The notes below the pieces were generated by a model. That model saw only the letters and a list, made by a program, of their open reading frames with translations, did not search any database and was not told the DNA's origin. A DNA stretch of 26,411 nt from JAAFIP01 sp031367325 (GTDB lineage: Bacteria > Pseudomonadota > Gammaproteobacteria > Burkholderiales > Burkholderiaceae_C): positions 1 to 26,411 of the forward strand of contig JANLPQ010000094.1 in NCBI GenBank assembly GCA_031367325.1, given 5' to 3'. Shown here piece after piece: positions 15,158-24,163 of the stretch (its first letter is position 1; the number at the start of each line of letters is the position of its first letter). The position numbers were made by a program, and so were the translations under genes.

Positions 15158-16452
15158 GCGCGACCCCCTCGCATGAGTTGTTTATTCTCATAGTCCACGC
15201 GCAGCACGACGGCCAGCGCTACCAGATTCATCAAAATGGCTGAACCACCATAGCTCATCAGCGGCAAAGTCAAGCCTTTCGTAGGCAGTGCCCCAAGATT
15301 CACACCCATATTGATAAAGGCTTGGAAACCCATCCAAATACCCACGCCTTGCGCTACCAAACCTGCAAATAGACGGTCAAGCGCAATCGCTTGGCGGCCA
15401 ATGTGCATGATGCGACGCGTCATCCACAAGAACAGTCCAATCACAGTTAAGACACCCACCAAACCAAATTCTTCGCCTATGACAGCCAATAAAAAATCAG
15501 TGTGCGCTTCTGGTAGCCAATGCAATTTTTCTACACTACCTCCTAGACCGACACCCCAAATCTCACCACGCCCGATAGCAATCAACGAATGCGATAGCTG
15601 GTAGCCTTTGCCCAATGCGTACTTTTCACTCCAAGGGTCAAGGTACGCAAAAATGCGCTCACGTCGCCAGTCGGACAACATCACCATCAAGCTAAATGCC
15701 ACCACCATCACCGTACCGATCACAAAGAACATGCGTGCATTCACACCCCCCAAGAACAATATTCCCATGGCGATCACAGCAATCACCATGAACGCACCCA
15801 TATCTGGCTCTGCCAGCAGCAGCAAACCGATTACCGCTACAGCTACAGCCATCGGCAATACAGCACGAAAGAATTTTTCTTTCACATCCATTTTGCGCAC
15901 CATGTAATCGGCGGCATACAGCAATACAGCAAATTTGGCTAATTCAGAGGGCTGAAAATTCATAAAGCCTAGTGAAATCCAGCGACGTGCCCCGTTCACC
16001 CCTTTGCCGATAAAAGGTATCAAAACAAGCATCAGCAAAATCAGCGATGCTACAAACAGCCAAGGCGCAAATTTTTCCCAAACCTGCATGGGAATTTGAA
16101 ATGCAATCAAGGCTGCTATAAATGCAAAGCACATAGAAAGTACGTGGCGCATGATGAAATGGGTGCTCGTGTAACGCGAAAATTTGGGATTGTCTGGCAT
16201 AGCAATCGAGGCGGAATACACCATCACCAATCCAAAAGCCAGCAAAGCAACAGTAACCCACAGCAGTACTTGGTCGAATCCCAGCACGTGTGCAGGCGTA
16301 GAGCGGGTGCGCGCATATTCGGCGCTGCCCACACGCACGGGCAACACTTCAGCCGCAGATTGTGCTGCTGCGCCCATGCCAGCAAACCACGCTATGATGC
16401 GCTGAACCATACCTGTCTGGTCAGCAGCACTAGAGCCAGCGACATTGCTCAT
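15154..16452 (-). CDS. ftsW: Septal peptidoglycan polymerase FtsW (SEDS family)
   Basis: A multi-pass SEDS-family glycosyltransferase that polymerises lipid II at the septum with FtsI. It has 432 residues: an N-terminal cytoplasmic extension of about 60, then roughly ten membrane segments starting VLLWVTVALLAFGLVMVYS. Family landmarks are VNGARRWISLGFMNFQPSELAKF, the large periplasmic loop with GEIWGVGLGGSVEKLHWLPEAHTDFL, GEEFGLVG, and near the end GALPTKGLTLPLMSYGGSA. The position between murD and murG, with ATGA overlaps on both sides, separates it from RodA. Confidence 0.97.
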   Translation of the reverse strand: MSNVAGSSAADQTGMVQRIIAWFAGMGAAAQSAAEVLPVRVGSAEYARTRSTPAHVLGFDQVLLWVTVALLAFGLVMVYSASIAMPDNPKFSRYTSTHFIMRHVLSMCFAFIAALIAFQIPMQVWEKFAPWLFVASLILLMLVLIPFIGKGVNGARRWISLGFMNFQPSELAKFAVLLYAADYMVRKMDVKEKFFRAVLPMAVAVAVIGLLLLAEPDMGAFMVIAVIAMGILFLGGVNARMFFVIGTVMVVAFSLMVMLSDWRRERIFAYLDPWSEKYALGKGYQLSHSLIAIGRGEIWGVGLGGSVEKLHWLPEAHTDFLLAVIGEEFGLVGVLTVIGLFLWMTRRIMHIGRQAIALDRLFAGLVAQGVGIWMGFQAFINMGVNLGALPTKGLTLPLMSYGGSAILMNLVALAVVLRVDYENKQLMRGGRA

Positions 16453-17966
16453 GCGCCCTCCACCAAAGATACACCAGCGTCAGTAGCCAGTGCGTTCACA
16501 GCTGCGCAAAATACTTCGGCTCGGTGTTCATAGTTTTTGAACATATCAAAACTTGCGCAAGCTGGTGACATCAGCACAGCGTCCCCTGCTTGGGCATGCT
16601 CTGCAGCCAGCGTCACGGCGTCTTGCATGTCAACGGCGTTGATGCACTCTACACCACAGCCTGCTAAAGCTTTGGCAATGGCAGGCGCATCTTCACCGAT
16701 CAACACCACGGCGCGCGCATAACTCGCCACAAGCTCTGCTAACGGCGTGAAATCTTGACCTTTGCCTTGACCACCTAAGATCACCACCAGCTTGCGTTCT
16801 GTGCCTAAGCCTGTCAACGCGGCAACCGTTGCACCCACATTCGTGCCTTTACTGTCGTCGAAATACTCTACGTCTTGCACTGTGCCTATGGGCTCCACAC
16901 GATGGGGCTCGCCGCGGTATTCGCGCAGACCATACAGCATAGGTGCCAGTGCGCAATCAGCGGCACTGGCCAGCGCCAAGGCAGCCAATGCGTTAGCCGC
17001 GTTATGACGCCCACGGATACGCAATGCATCCGCTGGCATTAAGCGCTGAATATGGATTTCTTCGGCATCGTCTTTGCGACGGCGACGCGTCTCATCAGCC
17101 TCCATGGCTTTGACTAACCACGTCATACCGTTGACAGATTCCAGCCCCCAGTCGCTAGGCCTGCTGGGTTTATCGGTGCCAAAGGTTATGTACTGCCTTT
17201 GAGGTTTACCTTTAACCAACGCGGGCACCATGGCCATCACACCAGCGTCATCACGATTGAGCAGCATAGGCGCTGCTTCTGGGCTGTGTGCACCAAAAAT
17301 GCGCGCCTTGGCAGCGCCATAGGCTTGCATATTGCCATGCCAGTCTAAATGGTCTTGTGTGAGGTTCAAAACTGTAGCCATAGTAGGCATAAAACCTTCT
17401 ACCTCGTCCAGTTGAAAACTCGACAACTCCAACACCCATACTTGCGGCAGCGTTTGCGCATCCATATGCGCTGTCAAAGTGTCTAGCAGCGTGGGGCCAA
17501 TGTTGCCTGCCACTGCCACCGATTTGCCAGCGCGCTCTACCAGTTGCCCCGTCAATGACGTAACCGTAGTTTTACCGTTAGTTCCAGTAATGGCCAATAC
17601 GGCTGGGCTATACGCTTGCGACTCTTTTAAAGTCTCCAACCCTTGGGAAAACAAACCCAGTTCACCGCTGATCCATAGTCCGCTGGCACGTGCAGCGTTC
17701 AGGACAGTAGTGGTTTGTGCGGGTGTCAGTCCAGGGCTTTTAAGCACTGCACGAATATCTGTGCCTTCTACCAAACTGGCAGCCAACTCACCGTGTACAA
17801 ACTTTACATCTGGTAGCTGCGCCCTTAGCAGGGCTAAATGTGGTGGCGATTCGCGCGTATCCGCTACGGTCACGCGCGCACCCAGGCGCGCGCACCAGCG
17901 CGCCATCGCCAAGCCTGAAGCGCCTAGCCCTAAAACTAGTACAGAGGTATCTTGCAAAGTGCTCAT
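16449..17966 (-). CDS. murD: UDP-N-acetylmuramoyl-L-alanine--D-glutamate ligase
   Basis: The cytoplasmic Mur ligase that adds D-glutamate. At 505 residues it is longer than the 438 of E. coli. The N-terminal domain starts VLVLGLGASGLAMARWCARL (9-28). The P-loop ITGTNGKTTVTSL is at 126-138, NLTQDHLDWHGNMQAYGAAKARIF includes the expected carbamylated Lys, and YFDDSKGTNVGAT lies in the C-terminal domain. Part of the extra length is a charged insertion before IRGRHNAANALAA (ETRRRRKDDAEE region). The ATG is 10 nt after the mraY stop; the Shine-Dalgarno sequence is weak. It overlaps ftsW by 4 nt. Confidence 0.98.
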   Translation of the reverse strand: MSTLQDTSVLVLGLGASGLAMARWCARLGARVTVADTRESPPHLALLRAQLPDVKFVHGELAASLVEGTDIRAVLKSPGLTPAQTTTVLNAARASGLWISGELGLFSQGLETLKESQAYSPAVLAITGTNGKTTVTSLTGQLVERAGKSVAVAGNIGPTLLDTLTAHMDAQTLPQVWVLELSSFQLDEVEGFMPTMATVLNLTQDHLDWHGNMQAYGAAKARIFGAHSPEAAPMLLNRDDAGVMAMVPALVKGKPQRQYITFGTDKPSRPSDWGLESVNGMTWLVKAMEADETRRRRKDDAEEIHIQRLMPADALRIRGRHNAANALAALALASAADCALAPMLYGLREYRGEPHRVEPIGTVQDVEYFDDSKGTNVGATVAALTGLGTERKLVVILGGQGKGQDFTPLAELVASYARAVVLIGEDAPAIAKALAGCGVECINAVDMQDAVTLAAEHAQAGDAVLMSPACASFDMFKNYEHRAEVFCAAVNALATDAGVSLVEGA

Positions 17967-17976
17967 TAACGCTGCT

Positions 17977-19155
17977 TCAACGTAGTTTCAAAGTTGATAA
18001 ACCCACCAAGCACAGTAGCATGGTGATAATCCAAAAACGCACAACCACTTGGGTTTCTTTCCAGCCGGATTTTTCAAAATGGTGGTGCAGTGGGGCCATC
18101 TTCAATATACGGCGACCTTCGCCGTATCTCTTTTTGGTGTACTTAAAGTACATCACCTGCGCTATCACCGACAGCGCCTCCACCACAAAAATACCACCCA
18201 TGATGGCGAGCAAAATTTCTTGACGCACGATCACGGCCACAGTACCCAACGCGCCGCCTAAGGCCAAAGCACCTACGTCACCCATAAACACTTGCGCTGG
18301 ATGGGTGTTGAACCATAAAAACGCCAACCCCGCACCCGCCATCGCGGCACAAAAAATTAGCAATTCGCCGGCTCCCGGAATGTGCGGTAAAAATAAATAT
18401 TTAGAAAATACTGCGCTGCCAGTCACATAGGCAAATACCCCCAAAGCTGAGCCCACCATCACCACAGGCATGATGGCCAGGCCATCTAAACCGTCGGTTA
18501 AATTTACAGCGTTGCTAGAACCCACGATCACTAAATAGGTCATGATGACAAAGCCGAAAACACCCAATGGATAACTGACTTCTTTAAAAAACGGCACCAT
18601 CAAACCCGCCTTGGGCGGCAAGTTCACGTCAAAGCCTGATTGGACCCATTTAATGAATAAGTCCAAGACGCGCAAATTGTTGCTCTCTGAAATACTGAAT
18701 ACCAGATACAACGCAGCAATCAACCCAATCAGTGATTGCCACATATATTTTTCGCGCGAGCGCATGCCCTCGGGGTCTTTGTGCACCACCTTGCGCCAAT
18801 CGTCTGCCCAGCCAATCGCACCAAAACCTAAAGTCACAATCAACACGATCCACACAAAGCGATTGGACAGATCAAACCACAGCAACGTTGAAATGGCGAT
18901 TGATAGCAAAATCAGCACGCCGCCCATCGTGGGTGTGCCGCTCTTGGCCAGATGGGTTTGCATCGCGTATTCACGTATAGGCTGCCCAATCTTGAGTGCG
19001 GTGAGGCGACGAATCACCCACGGACCTGCGAATAAACCAATTAGCAAAGAAGTTAGCGCCGCCATCACAGCGCGAAAAGTCAAATACTGAAATACCCGAA
19101 AAAATCCTAGCTCGGGTGATAGCGATTGCAGCCAACTGGCCAGACTAAGCAGCAT
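17977..19155 (-). CDS. mraY: Phospho-MurNAc-pentapeptide transferase
   Basis: A polytopic inner-membrane enzyme that moves phospho-MurNAc-pentapeptide to undecaprenyl phosphate, giving lipid I. It has 392 residues and about ten membrane helices. Motifs: GTPTMGGVLIL (73-83), the Asp-Asp pair at 118-119 in GWADDWRKV, NAVNLTDGLDGLA with further catalytic Asp residues, FMGDVGALALGG, and the HHHFE motif near the C-terminus followed by a final membrane helix ending STLKLR. Its first 11 nt overlap murF, implying coupled translation. Confidence 0.98.
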   Translation of the reverse strand: MLLSLASWLQSLSPELGFFRVFQYLTFRAVMAALTSLLIGLFAGPWVIRRLTALKIGQPIREYAMQTHLAKSGTPTMGGVLILLSIAISTLLWFDLSNRFVWIVLIVTLGFGAIGWADDWRKVVHKDPEGMRSREKYMWQSLIGLIAALYLVFSISESNNLRVLDLFIKWVQSGFDVNLPPKAGLMVPFFKEVSYPLGVFGFVIMTYLVIVGSSNAVNLTDGLDGLAIMPVVMVGSALGVFAYVTGSAVFSKYLFLPHIPGAGELLIFCAAMAGAGLAFLWFNTHPAQVFMGDVGALALGGALGTVAVIVRQEILLAIMGGIFVVEALSVIAQVMYFKYTKKRYGEGRRILKMAPLHHHFEKSGWKETQVVVRFWIITMLLCLVGLSTLKLR

Positions 19156-20563
19156 GGTTTGCCTCTTGTGTTGTATTTTTTATCGGAGAATTTTTGGGAG
19201 CTGTAATCGCCTGGATCACACGCTCCATTTGCATAAAGCGCGAACCCTTGACCAGCACGCTACGGTATTGCGTTATATCCGCCAATACGCAAGTGTTGAG
19301 TGCGTCAATGCTGCCGCAATGCCGCGCACCAGGAAACACTGCCGCGCCATAGCGCATCAGCTCGCCCACGCACAACAAAGACTCTATACCACGCTCGGCT
19401 GCGTATTCGCCAATCTCTGCATGAAACTCTGGCCCTTGGTCGCCTACCTCGCCCATGTCACCCAGCACCAGCAAATGCGGTGCTGGTAAATCAGCCAGCA
19501 CGTCAATAGCAGCACGCACCGAATCGGGGTTGGCGTTATAAGTGTCGTCCACTATGGTGATGGGTTTGCCGCGCATGCTCACACTGAAAGCGCGAGAGCG
19601 ACCTTTGACAGCTTCAAACGACTCTAGGCCACGGGCAATCAACTCCAGCGACAGACCTGCACCTAGGCTGGCAGCCACGGCGGCCAGTGCGTTCTTCACA
19701 TTATGTTTACCCGCAATGGCCAGCTTAAAGTTCATAGCACCCAAAGGGGTAGCAGCTTGCACGCGCCATGCGCTGTCTTCCCACTCTGCGCGGGCGGTGA
19801 CGTCCGCAGCACCTGCCATAGCAAAGGTGATGCAGCGGCGCATACCTGCCAGGCTGCGCCACAATGACGCATACGCATCATCACCTGGAAACACGGCAAC
19901 GCCGTTTTGTGGCAACGCCTCGATGACGGCACCATTTTCTTGCGCCACAGCTTCCACGGTGTGCATAAACTCTAAGTGCTCGCGCTGTGCGTTATTCACT
20001 ACAGCAACCGTGGCTTGCGTCAGCTGAGCCAAATAGGCTATTTCACCGGGATGGTTCATACCCAGTTCAATCACGGCCATGCTGTGCGTTGCATTCAAAC
20101 GCAGCAAGGTAAGTGGCACACCAATATCGTTATTGAAATTGCCTTGCGTGGCCAAAGCCTGGTCCGCACAGGCCGTTCTAAGTATGCTGGCTACCATTTG
20201 CGTCACAGTGGTTTTGCCGTTGCTGCCTGTCACTGCAATCAATGGCAGATCAAATTGACTGCGCCAAGCAGCGGCCAATTGACCCAAGGCCAGTTTGGTG
20301 TCATCTACTTCAAGCCCATGCAGTCTTGCTGCTTCAATGCCGTGCTGTGCCAAAACTGCGACTGCTCCGGCTTGCTGTGCTAGGGCTAAAAAATCGTGCG
20401 CATCAAAGCTCTCGCCCTTCAGCGCTACAAACAAATCACCTGCTTGCACACTGCGCGTATCGGTATGCACACGCTGCACAGCCACTGCAGCGTCACCTAC
20501 CAAGCGGGCAGTCACACCACGGCTGTGCAGCAGGTTGGCAGCGCGTTGTAGGCTCATCATCAT
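19145..20563 (-). CDS. murF: UDP-MurNAc-tripeptide--D-Ala-D-Ala ligase
   Basis: The cytoplasmic Mur ligase that adds the D-Ala-D-Ala made by Ddl. It has 472 residues. P-loop VTGSNGKTTVTQM is at 111-123; ELGMNHPGEIAYLAQLTQ and VVDDTYNANPDSVRAA are strong MurF signatures. In the region where Mur ligases usually carry a carbamylated Lys, the sequence reads VEAVAQENGAVI, with Asn210 at that place by eye. I believe other betaproteobacterial MurF proteins look similar, but that is from memory. The start is one of three consecutive ATGs; the first overlaps the murE TGA as ATGA. AAGGCGG lies just upstream within murE. Confidence 0.97.
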   Translation of the reverse strand: MMMSLQRAANLLHSRGVTARLVGDAAVAVQRVHTDTRSVQAGDLFVALKGESFDAHDFLALAQQAGAVAVLAQHGIEAARLHGLEVDDTKLALGQLAAAWRSQFDLPLIAVTGSNGKTTVTQMVASILRTACADQALATQGNFNNDIGVPLTLLRLNATHSMAVIELGMNHPGEIAYLAQLTQATVAVVNNAQREHLEFMHTVEAVAQENGAVIEALPQNGVAVFPGDDAYASLWRSLAGMRRCITFAMAGAADVTARAEWEDSAWRVQAATPLGAMNFKLAIAGKHNVKNALAAVAASLGAGLSLELIARGLESFEAVKGRSRAFSVSMRGKPITIVDDTYNANPDSVRAAIDVLADLPAPHLLVLGDMGEVGDQGPEFHAEIGEYAAERGIESLLCVGELMRYGAAVFPGARHCGSIDALNTCVLADITQYRSVLVKGSRFMQMERVIQAITAPKNSPIKNTTQEANHAA

Positions 20564-22119
20564 GCGGCCGCCTTGCCTGCACGTTGCACCAGCGCTGCCT
20601 GCGCTTGGGCCTTGTCTGAAAAAGGGTGTTTCACACCAGCAATGTCTTGGTAATCTTCATGGCCTTTGCCTGCTATCAGCACCACATCGTGTACGCCTGC
20701 TTGCAATACGGCATGTGCAATTGCGCTGGCGCGGTCAGTTTGCACTTGGGCACGTGATGACGCAGACAAGCCAGCAACAATCTGCGCGATGATGGCCTCG
20801 GGCGCTTCACTGCGCGGGTTGTCGCTGGTGACCACCACTTTGTCGGCGTTGCGCTCAGCTATGGCGGCCATCACAGGGCGTTTGCTGGCGTCTCGGTCGC
20901 CGCCACAGCCAAACACACACCATAGCTGGCCACTGCGCGCACGCGCCATAGGTCGCATGGCTTGCAATACTTTTTCTAGCGCATCGGGGGTGTGGGCGTA
21001 ATCCACGGCAACCAAGGGGGCGTTGGGCTGGGCAATGCATTCCATACGGCCCGGCACCGCTGTGCACCGAGAGATTGCTTCACACGCTGCAGCTAGCGGT
21101 ACCTCCAAGCTACGCAAACTACCCACAACGCACAACAAGTTAGAGATGTTGTAATCGCCCACCGTATTGCATTGCACTGGCGCGCTGCCTGCGCCTTCCC
21201 GCACTACAAACTGCATACCCGTGTCTGTGTAGCTAATGTCTTGCACCCACAAACGTGTGTCGGTGCGCAGCTGCGAGATGGTCCACACCTGTACGCCACG
21301 CGCAGCGCAATGGGCGGCAACTTCTGCACCCTTGGCATCGTCCATATTGACCACAGCGCTTTGTAGTTGCGGCCAGTCGAACAACGCTAACTTGGCCTGC
21401 CAATAATCTTGCATGCTGCCGTGGTAGTCCAAATGGTCTTGCGTTAGGTTAGTAAATACTGCTACCTTGATGGCCACACCCGCCAAGCGCTGCTCTGCCA
21501 AACCAATGCTGGTAGCTTCTATCGCGCAAGCCTTGGCACCGGCCGCCACCATGCTTGCAAATGCAGCGTGCAGCAGTACTGGGTCGGGCGTACTGTTGCC
21601 GTTAAACACCAATTTTCCGGGTATTCCTACACCTAAAGTGCCTACTAAACCACACGAATACTGCTCAAGCAGCTCTGATTTTGATAGTACTTTAGAATTT
21701 GCAGTAACCTGATCTACGGGGGTGTCAAGACGATAGCGCAGCGTATTCAAAGCCTGCGCCACCCACCATGCAGTGGAGGTTTTGCCGTTGGTTCCCGTGA
21801 TGGCTACCACATCTATTTGCTGGCTAGGTTGCTGATAGTAGTGCGCGGCGATCAAGCCGGTGGCTGGTTTGAGCTGGTCATAGCTGGCAATGCGTGCGTC
21901 GGTAAAACCAAAACTTTGCGCACTTCGGCCCTCAACAATGCAGGCCGCAGCACCCGCCGCTAGCGCAGCTTGCACGTACTGGCGCCCATCGACAGCCGCG
22001 CCGGGCCATGCAATAAATCCATCGCCTTGAACTACCTTGCGACTATCAGTACGCAGCGCACCTGTGACATGCGCATGCAGCCATTGGCTGGCTTGTTCTG
22101 GGGTAGTGAGGACGTGCAT
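20560..22119 (-). CDS. murE: UDP-MurNAc-L-Ala-D-Glu--meso-DAP ligase, with insertion
   Basis: The cytoplasmic Mur ligase that adds meso-diaminopimelate. It has 519 residues. P-loop ITGTNGKTSTAWW is at 107-119, NLTQDHLDYHGSMQDYWQAKLALF carries the expected carbamylated Lys, and TSDNPRSEAP contains the DNPR motif for meso-DAP choice. Between the P-loop helix and the VGTLG strand there are 45 residues, against about 20 in E. coli MurE. The extra part (about 130-155) includes KVLSKSELLEQYS and is encoded over a copy of the window's repeat, without a frameshift. The ATG overlaps the ftsI stop by 1 nt (TAATG). Confidence 0.98.
   Translation of the reverse strand: MHVLTTPEQASQWLHAHVTGALRTDSRKVVQGDGFIAWPGAAVDGRQYVQAALAAGAAACIVEGRSAQSFGFTDARIASYDQLKPATGLIAAHYYQQPSQQIDVVAITGTNGKTSTAWWVAQALNTLRYRLDTPVDQVTANSKVLSKSELLEQYSCGLVGTLGVGIPGKLVFNGNSTPDPVLLHAAFASMVAAGAKACAIEATSIGLAEQRLAGVAIKVAVFTNLTQDHLDYHGSMQDYWQAKLALFDWPQLQSAVVNMDDAKGAEVAAHCAARGVQVWTISQLRTDTRLWVQDISYTDTGMQFVVREGAGSAPVQCNTVGDYNISNLLCVVGSLRSLEVPLAAACEAISRCTAVPGRMECIAQPNAPLVAVDYAHTPDALEKVLQAMRPMARARSGQLWCVFGCGGDRDASKRPVMAAIAERNADKVVVTSDNPRSEAPEAIIAQIVAGLSASSRAQVQTDRASAIAHAVLQAGVHDVVLIAGKGHEDYQDIAGVKHPFSDKAQAQAALVQRAGKAAA
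21661..21690 (+). repeat. Short interspersed repeat, copy 6 (inside murE)
   Basis: CTGCTCAAGCAGCTCTGATT followed by TTGATAGTAC shares the full CTGCTCAAGCAGCT block with copy 1 and the GATTTTGATAG end with the murC and murG copies. It lies in frame in murE and explains the centre of that protein's extra ~25 residues. Confidence 0.75.
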
Positions 22120-23858
22120 TAAAACGACTCCTCTTCAGCGTTGGCCACTATTTGCGGTTTGACAGCCATGTCTGGCTGCAGACCTAGCATACGCAAAGTT
22201 TGGGCAACCGTCTCGCTAAACACAGGGGCCGCAACATCACCGCCAAAATATTTGCCGTTACTAGGCTCATCCAGCATCACCGCCACAATAATTCTGGGTT
22301 TATCAATAGGCGCCATGCCTACAAACCAGCTGCGGTATTTGCGGTTGCCCTCTGTGCCGTAGCTTTTGCCAATTTGCTTGTAGGCCGTACCTGATTTCCC
22401 CCCCACTGAGTAGCCCAATGTTTGGGCCTTGGGTCCTGTGCCACCGGGGCCTGCAGCCATTTGCAGCATTTTGCGAATCTCGCTGGCAGTTTGTGCTGAA
22501 AACACTTGCACGCCGGTGGCAGGTTCATCGCTTTTAATCAATGTAGTGTTGAGTACTTGGCCGTCATGGCCAAACACGGTGTAGGCGCGTGCCATTTGAA
22601 ACAACGATGCCGACAAACCATAGCCATATGACATCGTGGCCTGTTCAATAGGCCGCCAAGTTTTATAGGGCCGTAAGCGACCCGACACTACGCCTGGGAA
22701 TGTGATTTGTGGTTTTTGACCAAAGCCTGCAAGTGAAAATGTTTCCCACATTTCGCGTGGTTGCATTTGCATAGCCATTTTGACCGTACCCACGTTGCTA
22801 GATTTTTGAATCACCTCTTGCACGGTCAGCACACCGTGCGGGTGCGAGTCGCTGATCGTAGACCCGGTAATTTGAATGCGACCGGGTGCAGTCTGGATCT
22901 GTGTTGACGGCTTGACGCGATTAGTGTCTAGTGCAATCCCCACCGTAAAAGCCTTCATGACCGAGCCAGGTTCAAAGGTATCAGTCAGTGCACGGTTGCG
23001 CATTTGTGCAGGGCTCACGTTGTGTCGATTATTAGGTGCAAAGCTGGGGTAGTTGGCTAACGCCAGTACCTCGCCTGTCACCACATCCAGCACTACCACG
23101 CTACCCGCTTTGGCTTTATTTTCCACCACGGCGTCGCGTAATTTTTGGTAGGCAAAAAACTGCACCTTGCTATCAATTGACAATTGCAGATCTTTGCCAT
23201 CCAGCGGCGCTATGGTGTCACCGACGTTTTCTACTACGCGACCCAAGCGGTCTTTGATCACGCGGCGGCTGCCTGCTTTGCCGGCTAAATCTTTGTTAAA
23301 CGCTAACTCCACGCCCTCTTGGCCGTTGTCTTCTATGCTGGTAAAACCTACCACGTGCGCAGCGGCTTCACCCTCGGGGTATTGGCGTTTGTATTCTTTG
23401 CGCGAGTAAACGCCTTTGATACCTAACGCGGCAATTTGCTGGGCCACAGGCTCATCAACTTGGCGTTTGATCCAGACAAAGGTTTTGTCTTCGTCTTCAA
23501 GTTTTTTGTTCAGCTCTGCCAGCGGCATGTCTAGCAGCTTGGCCAACTGCGCCAGCTTGACTTTATCGCGTTCTACATCTTCCGGAATTGCCCAAATGCT
23601 GGGCGCTGGCACGCTAGAGGCCAGTATCAAACCATTGCGGTCCAGTATGCGGCCACGGTTGGCGGGCAGCTCTAGCGTGCGCGTAAAACGCACTTCGCCT
23701 TGGCGCTGGTAAAAGTCGTTGTTAAACACTTGCACATACGCTGCGCGACCGGCCAGCCCTACAAAACCTAGCGCAATAGCAGCAACGATAAATTTGCTGC
23801 GCCATACCGGCGTTTTGCTAGCCAGCAACGGACTGGAATGGTAGGCCACGCTTTTCAT
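22119..23858 (-). CDS. ftsI: Septal transpeptidase FtsI (PBP3)
   Basis: A class B penicillin-binding protein that cross-links septal peptidoglycan and partners FtsW. It has 579 residues: cytoplasmic tail, one membrane anchor (about 22-44), the pedestal starting RTLELPANRGRILDRNG (60-76), and the transpeptidase domain. The active-site motifs are complete: SVMK with Ser299, SSN at 353-355 and KSGT at 488-491. EGVELAFNKDLAGKAGSRR is the usual dimerisation-domain signature. It overlaps ftsL by 4 nt (ATGA) and murE by 1 nt. Confidence 0.98.
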   Translation of the reverse strand: MKSVAYHSSPLLASKTPVWRSKFIVAAIALGFVGLAGRAAYVQVFNNDFYQRQGEVRFTRTLELPANRGRILDRNGLILASSVPAPSIWAIPEDVERDKVKLAQLAKLLDMPLAELNKKLEDEDKTFVWIKRQVDEPVAQQIAALGIKGVYSRKEYKRQYPEGEAAAHVVGFTSIEDNGQEGVELAFNKDLAGKAGSRRVIKDRLGRVVENVGDTIAPLDGKDLQLSIDSKVQFFAYQKLRDAVVENKAKAGSVVVLDVVTGEVLALANYPSFAPNNRHNVSPAQMRNRALTDTFEPGSVMKAFTVGIALDTNRVKPSTQIQTAPGRIQITGSTISDSHPHGVLTVQEVIQKSSNVGTVKMAMQMQPREMWETFSLAGFGQKPQITFPGVVSGRLRPYKTWRPIEQATMSYGYGLSASLFQMARAYTVFGHDGQVLNTTLIKSDEPATGVQVFSAQTASEIRKMLQMAAGPGGTGPKAQTLGYSVGGKSGTAYKQIGKSYGTEGNRKYRSWFVGMAPIDKPRIIVAVMLDEPSNGKYFGGDVAAPVFSETVAQTLRMLGLQPDMAVKPQIVANAEEESF

Positions 23859-24163
23859 GGGGTAGCTCCCGTCGCCGCACCCGATGCAGGCGTTGCAGCT
23901 TGTGCCACCCGCACATACTGCGTTACGGCAGGTGTGGCACTGCGCATTTGCAGCTGGGCTTTGGCCAGTTTTTCTACGCGCAGTGGCGTAGCTTGGCCGC
24001 GCTTTTCTACTTCTAGTCGTTCGTGGTCAATCTCTAGTTTGCGGGCTAGGCTTTGTGCTTTTTCTACCTCCACAAACAAGCGGCGTGACTCGTACTGCGT
24101 GCGCACCAAGTACAAAGCACTTACCAGCACCGCCAATAGCAAAACGATGTTAAGGCGTGTCAT
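23855..24163 (-). CDS. ftsL: Cell division protein FtsL
   Basis: A small bitopic divisome protein that forms the FtsQLB complex and activates FtsWI. From the ATG at 24163 it has 102 residues: membrane helix at about 4-20 (NIVLLLAVLVSALYLV), then a coiled coil (ESRRLFVEVEKAQSLARKLEIDHERLEVEK, in heptads), then a short Ala/Thr-rich tail. A longer frame from 24217 would add 18 polar residues inside rsmH; I reject it because FtsL proteins begin just before the helix. It overlaps rsmH by 14 nt. Confidence 0.95.
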   Translation of the reverse strand: MTRLNIVLLLAVLVSALYLVRTQYESRRLFVEVEKAQSLARKLEIDHERLEVEKRGQATPLRVEKLAKAQLQMRSATPAVTQYVRVAQAATPASGAATGATP

